The notes under the pieces were generated by a model. It worked only from the letters and a program-made list of their open reading frames with translations. It did no database searches and was not told the DNA's origin. This document shows, in pieces, positions 9,909-19,520 of a stretch of DNA of 64,000 bases. This stretch comes from Heliocidaris erythrogramma (lineage: Eukaryota; Echinodermata; Echinoidea; Camarodonta; Echinometridae): contig CM046853.1 of the NCBI GenBank assembly GCA_025617745.1, positions 5,762,873 through 5,826,872 on the forward strand, written 5' to 3'. Each line of letters begins with the position of its first letter. The first letter of the stretch is position 1. The position numbers were made by a program, and so were the translations under genes.

Positions 9909-12900
9909 TCACTGCTCAAGAGACTGCAACTGCACAAAGTTTTCATCATCCACAATTTCAAAATTCATCTTCTTGTAGTTGGGTACATCTGTTCTTCTGT
10001 AAACAGCTACATGATCATAAAGTTTCTCTACCACAGGCTTGGGTTGTTCAGCCCCTGCTAAACTTAGAATATTTGATGCATAACCCCACTGCCTGTCTCC
10101 CATGTAGTGTGCATAGCGATGGGGGAGCCCTTCATCTAATCTCTTTTGGAAATCATTTGCTTCATCTTCCTCCATCTCTTTCTGTGTTGGAAGCTTCATA
10201 GAGCCATCTAATGCCGCAAGGAAGTATAATGTTTGTGCATTAAAGTGAGGATAGGGACAGATGCGTATGGTGATACCAATGAAACACAGGGTGGGGAAAC
10301 TCTGGTGGATGATATGTTTGTACAGCGGAGTAACTCTCCCATCAGTCACATCTACCATGCAATCTGGATGCAAGAAGCTAAAGTCATACTCATATCCAGA
10401 ACAGAACATAATGCTATCAAAAGTATCCTTACACCCATCCAAGAACTCAACTTCACTCTTACAGACCGATTTGACAGCTTGCACTTCCCTAATGTTTGTT
10501 GGTAGCGGCGTCTTCAATCTTGGTCTCCAATGACTGATGTATATCTGCTTGGCATGCGGTGACAGGTCTAATGCTATGTCTATTCCTGAAGCACCAGCAC
10601 CTACAATCAAGACTGACCGATCCTTATAGGTTTCTGGATGACGGTAGTTGTGACTGTGAAGGATTTGGCCAGAGAAGGTATCCAACCCGTCCATGTTGGG
10701 AATCTTAGGAAGTGCATAATGTCTGCAGCAGGAAAATAAACCAATTAAAAAAACTAATGAATTACATCATAAATGAGGGCATATCAAAAACATGAATAAA
10801 TTCTTGATAATTATTCTACATGCAACTCTAAATTTCATGGGTTGTTCCTATGAACAGAGCTGAAGCCAGCTAAAACAGAAGAATCATGCAACAAGAGCAT
10901 TAAAGACACCCTCTTCATTACCATCTTGAAATTCCTATCTGACTTTGAATCTATGTCTAAGTACCATATATTTATCAATATTTACCAGTAGTTCATTCTT
11001 ATTCATATAACTCCACATACCCATTGCAAACCATGACAGCATCATAGTGGGAAGTAACAGACCCATATTCCTGGTTCTCCACATTGCGAACTTTGACCTC
11101 CCATGTGACAGCTTGAGTATTACTACCTGATTTCAGTGGTCTCACAGATTCCACCATGGTGTTGAACTTCATATGAAAGTTAAAATACACAATAAAATTG
11201 GTAAAAATGATCATATGCAGAAGTTGTGGAAGGAGCTACATAAATTTGTCATCCTTTTAATGTACAAAATGAGAAATTTCTTAACAGGAAAGTCAGAAGA
11301 ATTACTTGGTTTTAACAGAAGTAGAAAAACCAGTGAATCAAATCATAAAGGTTGGAGGAAAATCAAACAACTAACAAGAAATTTATTAATCTTGTAATGA
11401 CATGAAAAACTAGGAAAACAATGAAAATCACTAGAAAAGTTGGCAACTCGGTCATGAGTATGTGATGTTATTCCCTCACAACTCAACAATTATTATGTTT
11501 ATATTGACAATACACATTCTCAATTTTGTCCCAGAATATGATGTCCATATAACTTGAATCAAGTTATATTTATAGTAATATGTTTTTGCATGTATACTAC
11601 GGAGCCCCTAAGGGGACATAAAATGACACGAGTTTTTTTTTTATCTCGGGGCCCCGACTTATTAACTCGGGGCCCCGACTTATTAACTCGGGGCCCCGAC
11701 TTATTATCTCGGGGCCCCGACTTATTAACTCGGGGCCCCGACTTATTAACTCGGGGCCCCGACTTATTATCTCGGGGCCCCGACTTATTAACTCGGGGCC
11801 CCGACTTATTAACTCGGGGCCCCGACTTATTAACTCGGGGCCCCGACTTATTATCTCGGGGCCCCGACTTATTATCTCCGGGCCCCGACTTATTAACTCG
11901 GGGCCCCGACTTATTAACTCGGGGCCCCGACTTATTAACTCGGGGCCCCGACTTATTATCTCGGGGCCCCGACTTATTAACTCGGGGCCCCGACTTATTA
12001 ACTCGGGGCCCCGACTTATTATCTCGGGGCCCCGAGTTAATAACTCGGGGCCCCGACTTAATTATCAGCATACGATACCATGCATATGTACGGGGCTCCG
12101 TACATTATGCATACACTACCAGCCGTATCAACAATCCCCATGCTGTTTTAACGCGCCATGCTTGCCTAAGTCACCATACCTTACAGTCAAGAATGGACGA
12201 ACGAGAACAAGAACAAAATGATGTGATTTAGGTTTGTTTCGAAATGGGACTTTTGTATAAAGATATAGTCACGGTTCTTGCAACAGAGTGCGGAATTATC
12301 ATTTCTACCCGTCATTTGCATGGGCGTCGGAAGGGATTTTTGATTGGTCCGGCTCCGCCTGCCGTGCCGTAGGCACGGTGCGTGCCGCAGGCACGCCAGC
12401 CAAAAAGGTAGATTATTGGTCAGGCTCAAGCCGGGCCGGCCGGGCCGGCTCCGACGCCCATGATTTGAAACGGCTTCTCAGACAGCTTGGTTTGTTTAGA
12501 AGAAAAAACTACTGTCACATCGGTGAGGTAGTTGAATTTGTCCAAAGGCAGGTTGAGGGATCGGGTCGTCTACATGGTTACCGGTGGATGTTTGAAAAAT
12601 GTTTAGCACATCATATTAAGTGTAAAAAAGATAACCACTATAGATGGGTTGGCAATGTAAGGGGGAATTAATAAATGTAACAGAAACAATATGTGAATCC
12701 TGATTTATTAGGAAAAATATGTGTTGTCATTGTCAGATTGTTATATTTAATCAAATCTGACAAACTGTTGTTATGCTCTTTATGAATGTCAATCTGAAAT
12801 TCTTTGGATTTTCATTGATCTATGGATTAATACACAAACAGCTACTAAAATAGAAAGGTATACATTTTGTCAAGGTGAGCTTGAAGTATGTCAAAATCAG

Positions 12901-14841
12901 ATACATTTATGATCGGCTGCCAAGTTATCAATGTCAGAGAAATTTCAGCTCGTAAGTGACAATGCAATGCAATTTTAAAATCTGTGATAGAATTAAATGA
13001 ATGATGACAATAGCCCGGATATTGTAAAGTTTTGATCTTAGATGGCGCTGTTACCATTAGTACCGGCCGAGTGCGTACTGGCCGCAAGTCACATTGATAA
13101 AAATGAATGAAAATAAATTTGCCTATGTACCAAAAATTATAAAAATAATGATTATCTTGTTTTCTTTTATTTATTTCAGTTATGTTCATTATTTTAACCA
13201 GTAAAACGTGGATAAGAGAAATACTGAGAAATAAAAGAAAGATGTAGATGATGTTGATGATGATAAATTTAATGAAAGAAAACAATTTTAATACCTAGGC
13301 TTATAGTGTGGGATGAGAAGCAGAAATCTAATGAATACAGATAATAAACAAAGAGTGAAAGAATTAAGAAATTTAAGAAACAAGAATGAAAACAAAGAGG
13401 GAAGGAAGCAAAGAAGTGAGAGAGGATGAACATAAGAAAAAGGAAGGAAGGAGGGGAAGAAAAAGAACAAAAGTCGGGGCCCCGACTTATTAACTCGGGG
13501 CCCCGACTTATTAACTCGGGGCCCCGAGTTAATAAGTCGGGGCCCCGAGATAAAAAAAAAAAACTCGTGTCATTTTATGTCCCCTTAGGGGCTCCGTAGT
13601 ATACACCTTCACAAAATAGTTCATGAACTCAAAAATATTGAGAATTTTTTTCAAAATATTACATACTAATAACTTTTACATATATTTTATAAAAATTAAT
13701 CATTTCATGATTTTTTACAGAAAATTATTTAGTCTGTATTAGTGAATATGTTTTTAAAAAACCATATTACTATAATATAACTTGGTCCAAGTTATGAGGA
13801 AATCATATTCTTGGTCAAAAATTGAAATTAGTATGATTGATGTAAACAAATTGATTGGTGAGTTGTGAGAGAGTGACATCACAGCCAATCTCTCTAGGAA
13901 CTTTCAGTTTTCCCTTGTTTTTCACATGTCATTATAAAAATCATAACTTTCTTACTGATTGTCCAATTTTATTCAAAATGTTTTTGATGACCTATTTGCT
14001 TCTATCAAAACCAATTAATTCTTGGACCAGACTTTCCCTTAAATTCAAATCTTATTCATACTTCCTCATAAGTTCTTAATATGATATTGTTTGCTTTAAG
14101 TTGCCAATTACAACAAATAATATGCACAAATACTTCCCAGTGAAAAACAATGCATTTTTTAACATACAATACAAATTTGTTTAAACATTCATTGATTCAT
14201 GACTGATTCCTCAAAAGAAAAAAAAATACTTCTACCTGTATATATTTGAGGAGATCAAAATGGTCAGCATACTGTTCAAGGTATTGTAGCATGTCTGTAT
14301 GCTTGATAAAAGATGGAAGAGAACTGTTGAAGGGGAAGTCTGGGAAAGGCATCACTTCCTTAGGGAGGTTAGTTCTAGGGGAAAGAACGAAAAGATTGAC
14401 AATTTTTGACTGGTTGTTATTTAGTGTGGTGAAAATGTTCAATTTTATAAATATATAGACAAACTCTGATAAAATAACAAAGATTTTTTTAAATCATTAA
14501 AATTAACATTTTTTTCTTCCAAATGGTACAGGTAGGTATATTATGAAAAGCAGCTATTGAAAATTGCTAAGCAGAAAGATTAATCATACAAATATGAATT
14601 TTTCAATAACCAATCTTCAGAATTTTTCTGTTTCTTACTTGAGTGAAGAATACATGCTTGAATGAATGGGCAGCCCATGTCTGTCTTTCCCTGTCTCCTC
14701 TGTATATACCCAAGTACCTCCAACTCTATCTGCTTTTTCAAAGACTACTGGTTCAAATCTGTCGGGTCTAGCTCCCATGTATCTTGCAGCACAAAGTCCA
14801 GCTGCTCCACCACCAATCACTGCAACCTTCAGCTTATTCAT
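9909..14841 (-). CDS. Flavin-containing monooxygenase (FMO-like), 4 coding exons
   Basis: Coding exons on the minus strand: 14639-14841, 14236-14374, 11021-11166 and 9909-10722; all junctions are GT/AG and the phases close to 1302 nt (433 aa). FMOs use FAD, NADPH and O2 to oxygenate soft N or S nucleophiles in xenobiotics and metabolites, commonly on the ER. Visible motifs are the FAD-binding GGGAAG near residue 10, a TNLPKEVM-type segment spanning exons 1-2, the FMO signature FSGQILHSHNY (179-189, FxGxxxHxxxY), and the NADPH-binding GAGASG (about 204-209). The protein is shorter than the roughly 530 aa of vertebrate FMOs and lacks a clear hydrophobic C-terminal anchor. The start is the first Met, 8 residues before the FAD motif. 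Intron 3 (11167-14235) holds a 2-kb transposable element. Which FMO subfamily this is cannot be settled here. Confidence 0.93.
11643..12063. repeat. 20-unit, 21-bp palindromic array (left)
   Basis: I count twenty GGGGCCCC cores, one of them mutated by a single base. Spacers alternate between TTATTAA and TTATTAT, often in a T-T-S order when read as GPDLLT/GPDLLS, suggesting a 63-bp higher-order period. Unit 19 is followed by an inverted spacer. Because the unit length is a multiple of three, both strands stay open (11554-12231 plus, 11559-12071 minus); these are not genes. Confidence 0.95.
12480..12671 (+). pseudogene. Possible integrase-core transposase remnant
   Basis: The open frame here reads LFRRKNYCHIGEVVEFVQ..., then GSGRLHGYRWMFEKC, and ends at 12671. 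From memory, the GSG-x-LHGYRWM pattern resembles the region N-terminal to the catalytic core in integrase-core domain proteins that are common in marine invertebrate transposons. No catalytic DDE residues are present and the frame stops after about 60 residues. If the match holds, this is what is left of the element's own gene. The family assignment is tentative. Confidence 0.4.
13473..13548. repeat. 4-unit palindromic array (right)
   Basis: Four units of the same 21-bp repeat lie inside the right terminal repeat. Spacer orientation flips between units 2 and 4, so the array is itself partly inverted. Confidence 0.92.
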
Positions 14842-15238
14842 AATGCTGGTATCTGCTTTTTAGAGTAGATTTGTTTTTGGCGACTTGAATTCTGCAATAT
14901 AAATACTAGTACACAAGATGCAAGAAGGTAACTTGTTTGAGGTATTGCAAAACAAGGATAGACCCCCCCCCCCCCCCCCCCCCCCCCAAGGAAAAAACCA
15001 CAAACAACAATAATAACAACAAAAAACACAAAATACAAAACAAAAAATGAAAAAAAAAAAAAAAAAAAACAAGGAAAAACAGTGCAGTAAATCTATCAAA
15101 GATGTACATACATGTATGAATTCCTTTCGAACCCTATTCACTCAGGTTGGAGTCCAAATGCCTCCTGCAATTCTGAAGATTTTTGCAACTTCATTTCCAT
15201 GGTTCCACTTCCAGTTGTGTATTACAGGCTCACTGAAC
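14842..15238. promoter_or_regulatory. FMO 5' flank
   Basis: This should hold the FMO 5' UTR and promoter, but I see no TATA box at a convincing distance. It contains a C-run (14962-14987) and an A-run (15047-15069), both of which make spurious glycine- and phenylalanine-rich ORFs. Confidence 0.35.
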
Positions 15239-15545
15239 CAGGGGCGGATCCAGGATTTTGTATAAGGGGGGGGGGGGGGGGCACACAAATGCAGGTTTGT
15301 TAACTTTTGGAAAAGGGAGACCCGTATTTTTTTGGTCTCGCCAGCTCTCAAAAAGTCGCTCAGTGGGGGGGGGGGGGGGTGATGACAAAAAAAAAGAAAT
15401 TTTTGTTGCCACACCTCCATATTCGCTTAGGGTGGTTATGGGGGTCCATTTTCCTTCCATAATTCTCTGACAAGCAAAAAAAAAAGTTTTTCATTCTAAA
15501 AGGGGGGGGGGGCGCCATGGGCATGCCCCCCCTAAATCGCCACTA
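15239..15545 (+). mobile_element. hAT-like MITE with 8-bp target duplication, copy 2
   Basis: The element runs from CAGGGGCGGATCCAGG to AATCGCCACTA and is flanked by perfect octamers CACTGAAC (15231-15238 and 15546-15553). An 8-bp duplication and CAGGGGCG-type ends fit the hAT superfamily. Internal G-runs at 15266-15280, 15365-15379 and 15501-15511 inflate spurious ORFs. It shares sequence with the inverted copy at 2857-3197. Confidence 0.82.
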
Positions 15546-15601
15546 CACTGAACACCAGGTTGACACCCTATTCTTTGTGAGCAGTGTAGAGTATCAACGT
15601 G

Positions 15602-15655
15602 CATAGGGTGAGAGTATTACATGCATAGGGTGAGAGTATTACATGCATAGGGTGT
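15602..15655. repeat. 22-24-bp tandem repeat
   Basis: The unit CATAGGGTGAGAGTATTACATG is repeated about 2.3 times. Confidence 0.85.
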
Positions 15656-15784
15656 GACTCTCCAGTTAACATTCTGTTTGAGGAACACAGTTTTTTCCCC
15701 TGAACCCCAGCCTGCATCGGGGAATAGAGGGGAGGGGCACGCTTACACACAATGCGGTGACAATCTTTTTGTCCGCTTCGAGCA

Positions 15785-16731
15785 GGGGGTCGTTTCATCA
15801 AATCATGGACTTGACAAACTGTTTCACAAAGACATAATAAACGACAACTCAGCGATATTGATACTCATCGGCTAAAAACCATAGTCTATATCACAGTCTA
15901 TTGGATTTATCGTCAATTGCCCAAACAGACTTTGAGGCTCAGTTTTCCCTAAACTGTTCCTAAACTGTTCCATTAATACTGATGATACAAACATCCTGTT
16001 TACATGAAAAGATGTGTTACTTTAATATGGCATCTCAGAATTTATAAAATTGAGAAAACTCGAGGATGCTTCTGCGATGTTCGAATCTACATTTGTAAAT
16101 TATAAGAGGATACCGTAATTGACTAATTATGGAAAGAAGACCCAAAACGTGTACACTTTAGATAAAATGATTATGACCCAATTCTTAATATTCATTTATA
16201 AAAAATACATTTAATATCATCTATATCAAAGCATTGCAAGAAAATGGAAATATATAGGGAAAATACCGGTACATGATAAATTGTCGTCGTTTACATTGGT
16301 CTGTATATACAGACTGTTCTGATTTTGACGCTTTTTCTATGGTAAACCGATGTGGGTGTTTTTAATATCAATCTCATTTACTTGTTTGGGGATCAAGAAG
16401 TCATAAGAACATATTGTCCGTCTGTAAACTATTATGATAAAAACATCAGTAAAACTATTTGATAAGCGAATGATAAAGGAATGTATTTGGAGATCAGGAA
16501 ATAAATTTTCTCTTAACTTACACTTTTCATTTTTTCGCAGCCCAGAGACTAAAAAGCTGGTTTGTGATAGCGTTCTAAAAACAGGTCTGGAGTACCGACA
16601 AAGAACTTGTCAGGGAAGTTGTCGCTGATCTTCGCAAATACGGCTTTGTGAAACAGTTAGCGGACAAGTTGAGTGACAGTGTCGAGATGTCGCTGATTTT
16701 GTCGTTATGACGGTTTGATGAAACGACCCCC
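15785..16731. mobile_element. GGGGGTCGTTTCATCAAA-ended MITE, copy 1
   Basis: The terminal inverted repeats GGGGGTCGTTTCATCAAA are perfect at both ends and the length is 947 bp. Internal blocks are shared with copies at 17013, 26341 and 47881, for example the TGTCGCTGAT...TTGTCGTTATGACGG segment before the right end. No transposase is recognisable. Confidence 0.85.
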
Positions 16732-16732
16732 A

Positions 16733-16812
16733 GGAATCTAACCCATACATATGACGAAAGTCATATTCACATTCACACTCTGACGACGATCCAATTGAGC
16801 TACACCGCCTCC
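16733..16812 (-). ncRNA. tRNA-like sequence (SINE head or pseudogene), split by the MITE
   Basis: Minus strand: the A box TAGCTCAATTGG (16791-16802) and a B-box-like GGGTTAGATTCC (16733-16744) are present, with an over-long middle. If the MITE is removed, the sequence continues on its other side at 15784-15758 and ends in CACCGC, which pairs with the GCGGTG that opens the tRNA-like segment. It is probably a tRNA-derived SINE head. Confidence 0.5.
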
Positions 16813-17012
16813 TCAATAGATAAAATATGTGTTAAATTCTTTTACTTAATGATAATATTAATACACAAAAATATGATCTAGATCCATTGTAGATCTAGAT
16901 CTGTTAATAGAAATAATATGCCCTAAAATTACACCAAGCACCATGCACAGAATTATATGGAAGGGTCTCATCTATAAATCTGGAAGGAGTGGGATCCTTT
17001 ATTTGAATTGCA

Positions 17013-17575
17013 GGGGGTCATTTCATCAAATCATGGTATAACATATATGCATGGAGTACAATAACCTTGTAATACATATGTACGAGTAGTCCTTACCATA
17101 ATCAATCAGATTTATCATCAATTACCCAAATAGATTTTGAGGCTCAGTCTTACCCAAACTGCTCCAAAAGGTAGATAATGGCAGCACAAATGAAATAATT
17201 ATCACATTTACATGAAATCTTCTTCTCCTTCTTCTTCTTCTGGTCAAGTAGACTCTATGACTATGGCGTACCTTGTGCTTGTTTTACTTGTGGCATCTTA
17301 TATTTTATAAAATTGAGAAAACTCAAGGGTGCTTTGGCGACGTACTAATTTCGATTTGTAAGTAAGAGGATACGATTGACAAATTATCAAAAGAAGACCC
17401 CAATGTTTATTCATGTTTGAGAAATAATGAAATTAGGATACGGTAGGACCTAATTTTTAATGTCAATTCATAAAAAAATTTTGTAAATGTTTTTTTTTTG
17501 TCAGTGCTTTGCTTAAAAATGGAAAAATCTATATGCATTGTTGTCGTTCACATGGGTCGGTAAATACAGACTGTA
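17013..17575. mobile_element. GGGGGTC-family MITE, copy 2 (3'-truncated)
   Basis: Starts GGGGGTCATTTCATCAAATC and follows copy 1 (TTACCCAAAC..., AAAATTGAGAAAACTC..., GGTCGGTAAATACAGACTG). The right half and right terminal repeat are missing. A CTT-rich microsatellite at 17219-17240 is inserted. Confidence 0.7.
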
Positions 17576-18308
17576 AAATTTTAGTAAATGCCTCGCGCAG
17601 CCTGGAGGCATGCAATAGACCATAACAAAGTGAAAGTCAAGACTCATATTTCATAACGTTAGTCATACTTCATAAAAATGAGCAAGTCCACATTTTTATG
17701 TGCAACTCCAATTCCAAAGTGAACCCGACAATATACCCGATGGTATAAGCCTAGTGGACTGTACTTTACAAGAAGATGAAGAAGAAGAACGTGAAGTTGA
17801 ATTGACAGAAAGTGAATGAGTGATGACTGCACTGAAAATGAAAGACATAGGCCTAAGTATAACTCCAACTCCAACTCCAAGTTAAACTTAAAGGAGAATG
17901 AAGGTCAAAACATTGTAATCAAGCGTTTACAAACTAAAATTGTACTTGTTTGAATGATCCAAACATGTCACAAATCTGATGTACCATATTTGAGTAAATT
18001 CAATCTTAAAACATGGACTTGTTATGCGGAAAGTGACGAAATTGCGCTATAGTGTGTGATTGGCTGTTACCATTCATAGCTATCATTCAAAATGATGTCT
18101 CTACAAAGCGTGTACAAAATATAATTTAAAGCAGATCTGTATCTAAAAATATTGAAAAACTGTAATTTACGTATTTAAAATGAAATAAAAATAGTGATAA
18201 CAACAATACAATTAATTTTACACTGATCTTTAGATTATCAAATAGACCTGTTTCTTAATGTTTCAAATGTCACTATGAACAAGAAAACTAAAATTAGCCA
18301 AAAAAAGG

Positions 18309-19520
18309 ATGAGAGAGGGTAGTTTAAGTGATGTGGAGGAGTTGGCGGCGGATACCGACTTCGGCACCCCGCCGTCAACTCCGCTCAAAACAGGTGAAAA
18401 CGCCAAAAAAACAGACCTTAAGGTGCTCTTAGTACCCATAGAGAGAAATAAAAACCTGAGCGCAGTAAATCAGCTAACTATCAAGAAAGATATAGAAAAG
18501 GCTTGTAGGTCTCCCCCAGACTACATTAAGTTTGTTCGAGGTGGGAAGGGGCTCTTAGTAAAATGCAGAAATGACAGGCAATATAAAGCCTTAACCCAGA
18601 TACCGGAGATCGGCAAAATTGCAGTAAAAGCAGAGGAAAAAACCTACGCCTCGAAAGGGGTCATATTTGGGATTTCTCTTGAGACATCTGAGGAAGATAT
18701 TCTGCAAGAGCTAGAACGAAGTAGGGTAGTGAAAGTTGAGAGAATGAAAAAAAGAATTGAAGGTGATTTGAAGCCCCTAAAAACTATCATACTGTTTTTC
18801 TCTACCCCTCAAGTTCCTGAATATGTTGAATTTTGCTTCCAGCAGATAAGAGTCAAGGAATACATTCCACCAGTACCCAGGTGCTACAAATGCCAAAGAT
18901 ACGGGCATTTAGCAATAGGATGTAAAGCCAAGGAGAGGTGCCCTAGGTGTGGCCTAGGGCATTCGGTAGAAAGTTGCGAGCTGGAGAGACAACATTTCAA
19001 ATGTGTAAATTGCAATGGTAACCATTCGGCCGCTTATAAAGGATGCGAGTCATCGAAAGAAGCACAAGAAGTGCAGCAAATAAAAATACAAAATCGAATT
19101 TCTTTTGCACAGGCAGTGAAACTACACTCAGAACAAAATGAGGAACATAAGCAGGAAAAACAGTTTAAAAACTCAGAACTTAAGAATGTAATAAAAGAAA
19201 ATGACAAAATAAATACTCGGAAAGAGAATTTAACAATTGTAGATTCCGATCAAACCGATATGGAAATCGTCTCCGGCTCGCAATTTTCTACCAAAATGGA
19301 TACGACAAGCAATAAGTCTGAAAATACAGACCAAAACAATAGAAATTTCTTGAAAGGTGTCCCCGACATCACACTTGTCTCTTTCTTTATCAGATTAATC
19401 AGAATAGTCACAAAGCCAGATTGTAACCCATTTGATGAAATTACACATATCTTGAAAGATACACTGGGCTTACATCCCACCGTAGATGAATTACAGACCA
19501 TTCATGGCCTATTCCACTAG
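18309..19520 (+). CDS. LINE ORF1, gag-like zinc-knuckle protein (403 aa)
   Basis: A nucleic-acid-binding protein that coats LINE RNA. Three consecutive zinc knuckles are visible: CYKCQRYGHLAIGC (C192, CX2CX4HX4C), CPRCGLGHSVESC, and CVNCNGNHSAAYKGC. An RRM-like region probably lies at about residues 40-180, judging from alternating hydrophobic stretches. The C-terminal third is lysine- and glutamate-rich, polar and probably disordered. The frame is open throughout and overlaps the start of ORF2 by up to 35 nt in another frame, so ORF2 may be made by reinitiation or frameshift. The first Met, just after an A-run, is the only sensible start. Confidence 0.87.
   Translation: MREGSLSDVEELAADTDFGTPPSTPLKTGENAKKTDLKVLLVPIERNKNLSAVNQLTIKKDIEKACRSPPDYIKFVRGGKGLLVKCRNDRQYKALTQIPEIGKIAVKAEEKTYASKGVIFGISLETSEEDILQELERSRVVKVERMKKRIEGDLKPLKTIILFFSTPQVPEYVEFCFQQIRVKEYIPPVPRCYKCQRYGHLAIGCKAKERCPRCGLGHSVESCELERQHFKCVNCNGNHSAAYKGCESSKEAQEVQQIKIQNRISFAQAVKLHSEQNEEHKQEKQFKNSELKNVIKENDKINTRKENLTIVDSDQTDMEIVSGSQFSTKMDTTSNKSENTDQNNRNFLKGVPDITLVSFFIRLIRIVTKPDCNPFDEITHILKDTLGLHPTVDELQTIHGLFH

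Larger units (their letters stand above)
11592..13604. mobile_element. TIR element with inverted GGGGCCCC-palindrome arrays
   Basis: The outermost inverted repeats begin GTATACTACGGAGCCCC on both strands and match for about 50 bp through GGGGACATAAAATGACACGAG and a T-run. Immediately inside each end is an array of 21-bp units built on TCGGGGCCCCGA: 20 units on the left, 4 on the right. The interior has a very GC-rich hairpin-prone block (12345-12465), a possible transposase remnant (12480-12671), and a purine tract (about 13300-13470). It lies within FMO intron 3. GTATAC at both outer edges makes a TA, TATA or longer target duplication indistinguishable. I do not recognise the family. Confidence 0.82.

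Noticed and set aside
11554-12231. 225-aa ORF of GPDLLT repeats and its minus-strand counterpart
   Set aside because: Both frames stay open only because the repeat unit is 21 bp. The region is a transposon minisatellite.
14838-15141. Glycine-run ORFs upstream of FMO
   Set aside because: Produced by the C-run at 14962-14987 and adjoining A-rich sequence.
19250-19501. Minus-strand ORFs within the LINE (also 20229, 21007, 21657, 22038, 23169)
   Set aside because: Shadows of ORF1 and ORF2 coding sequence.
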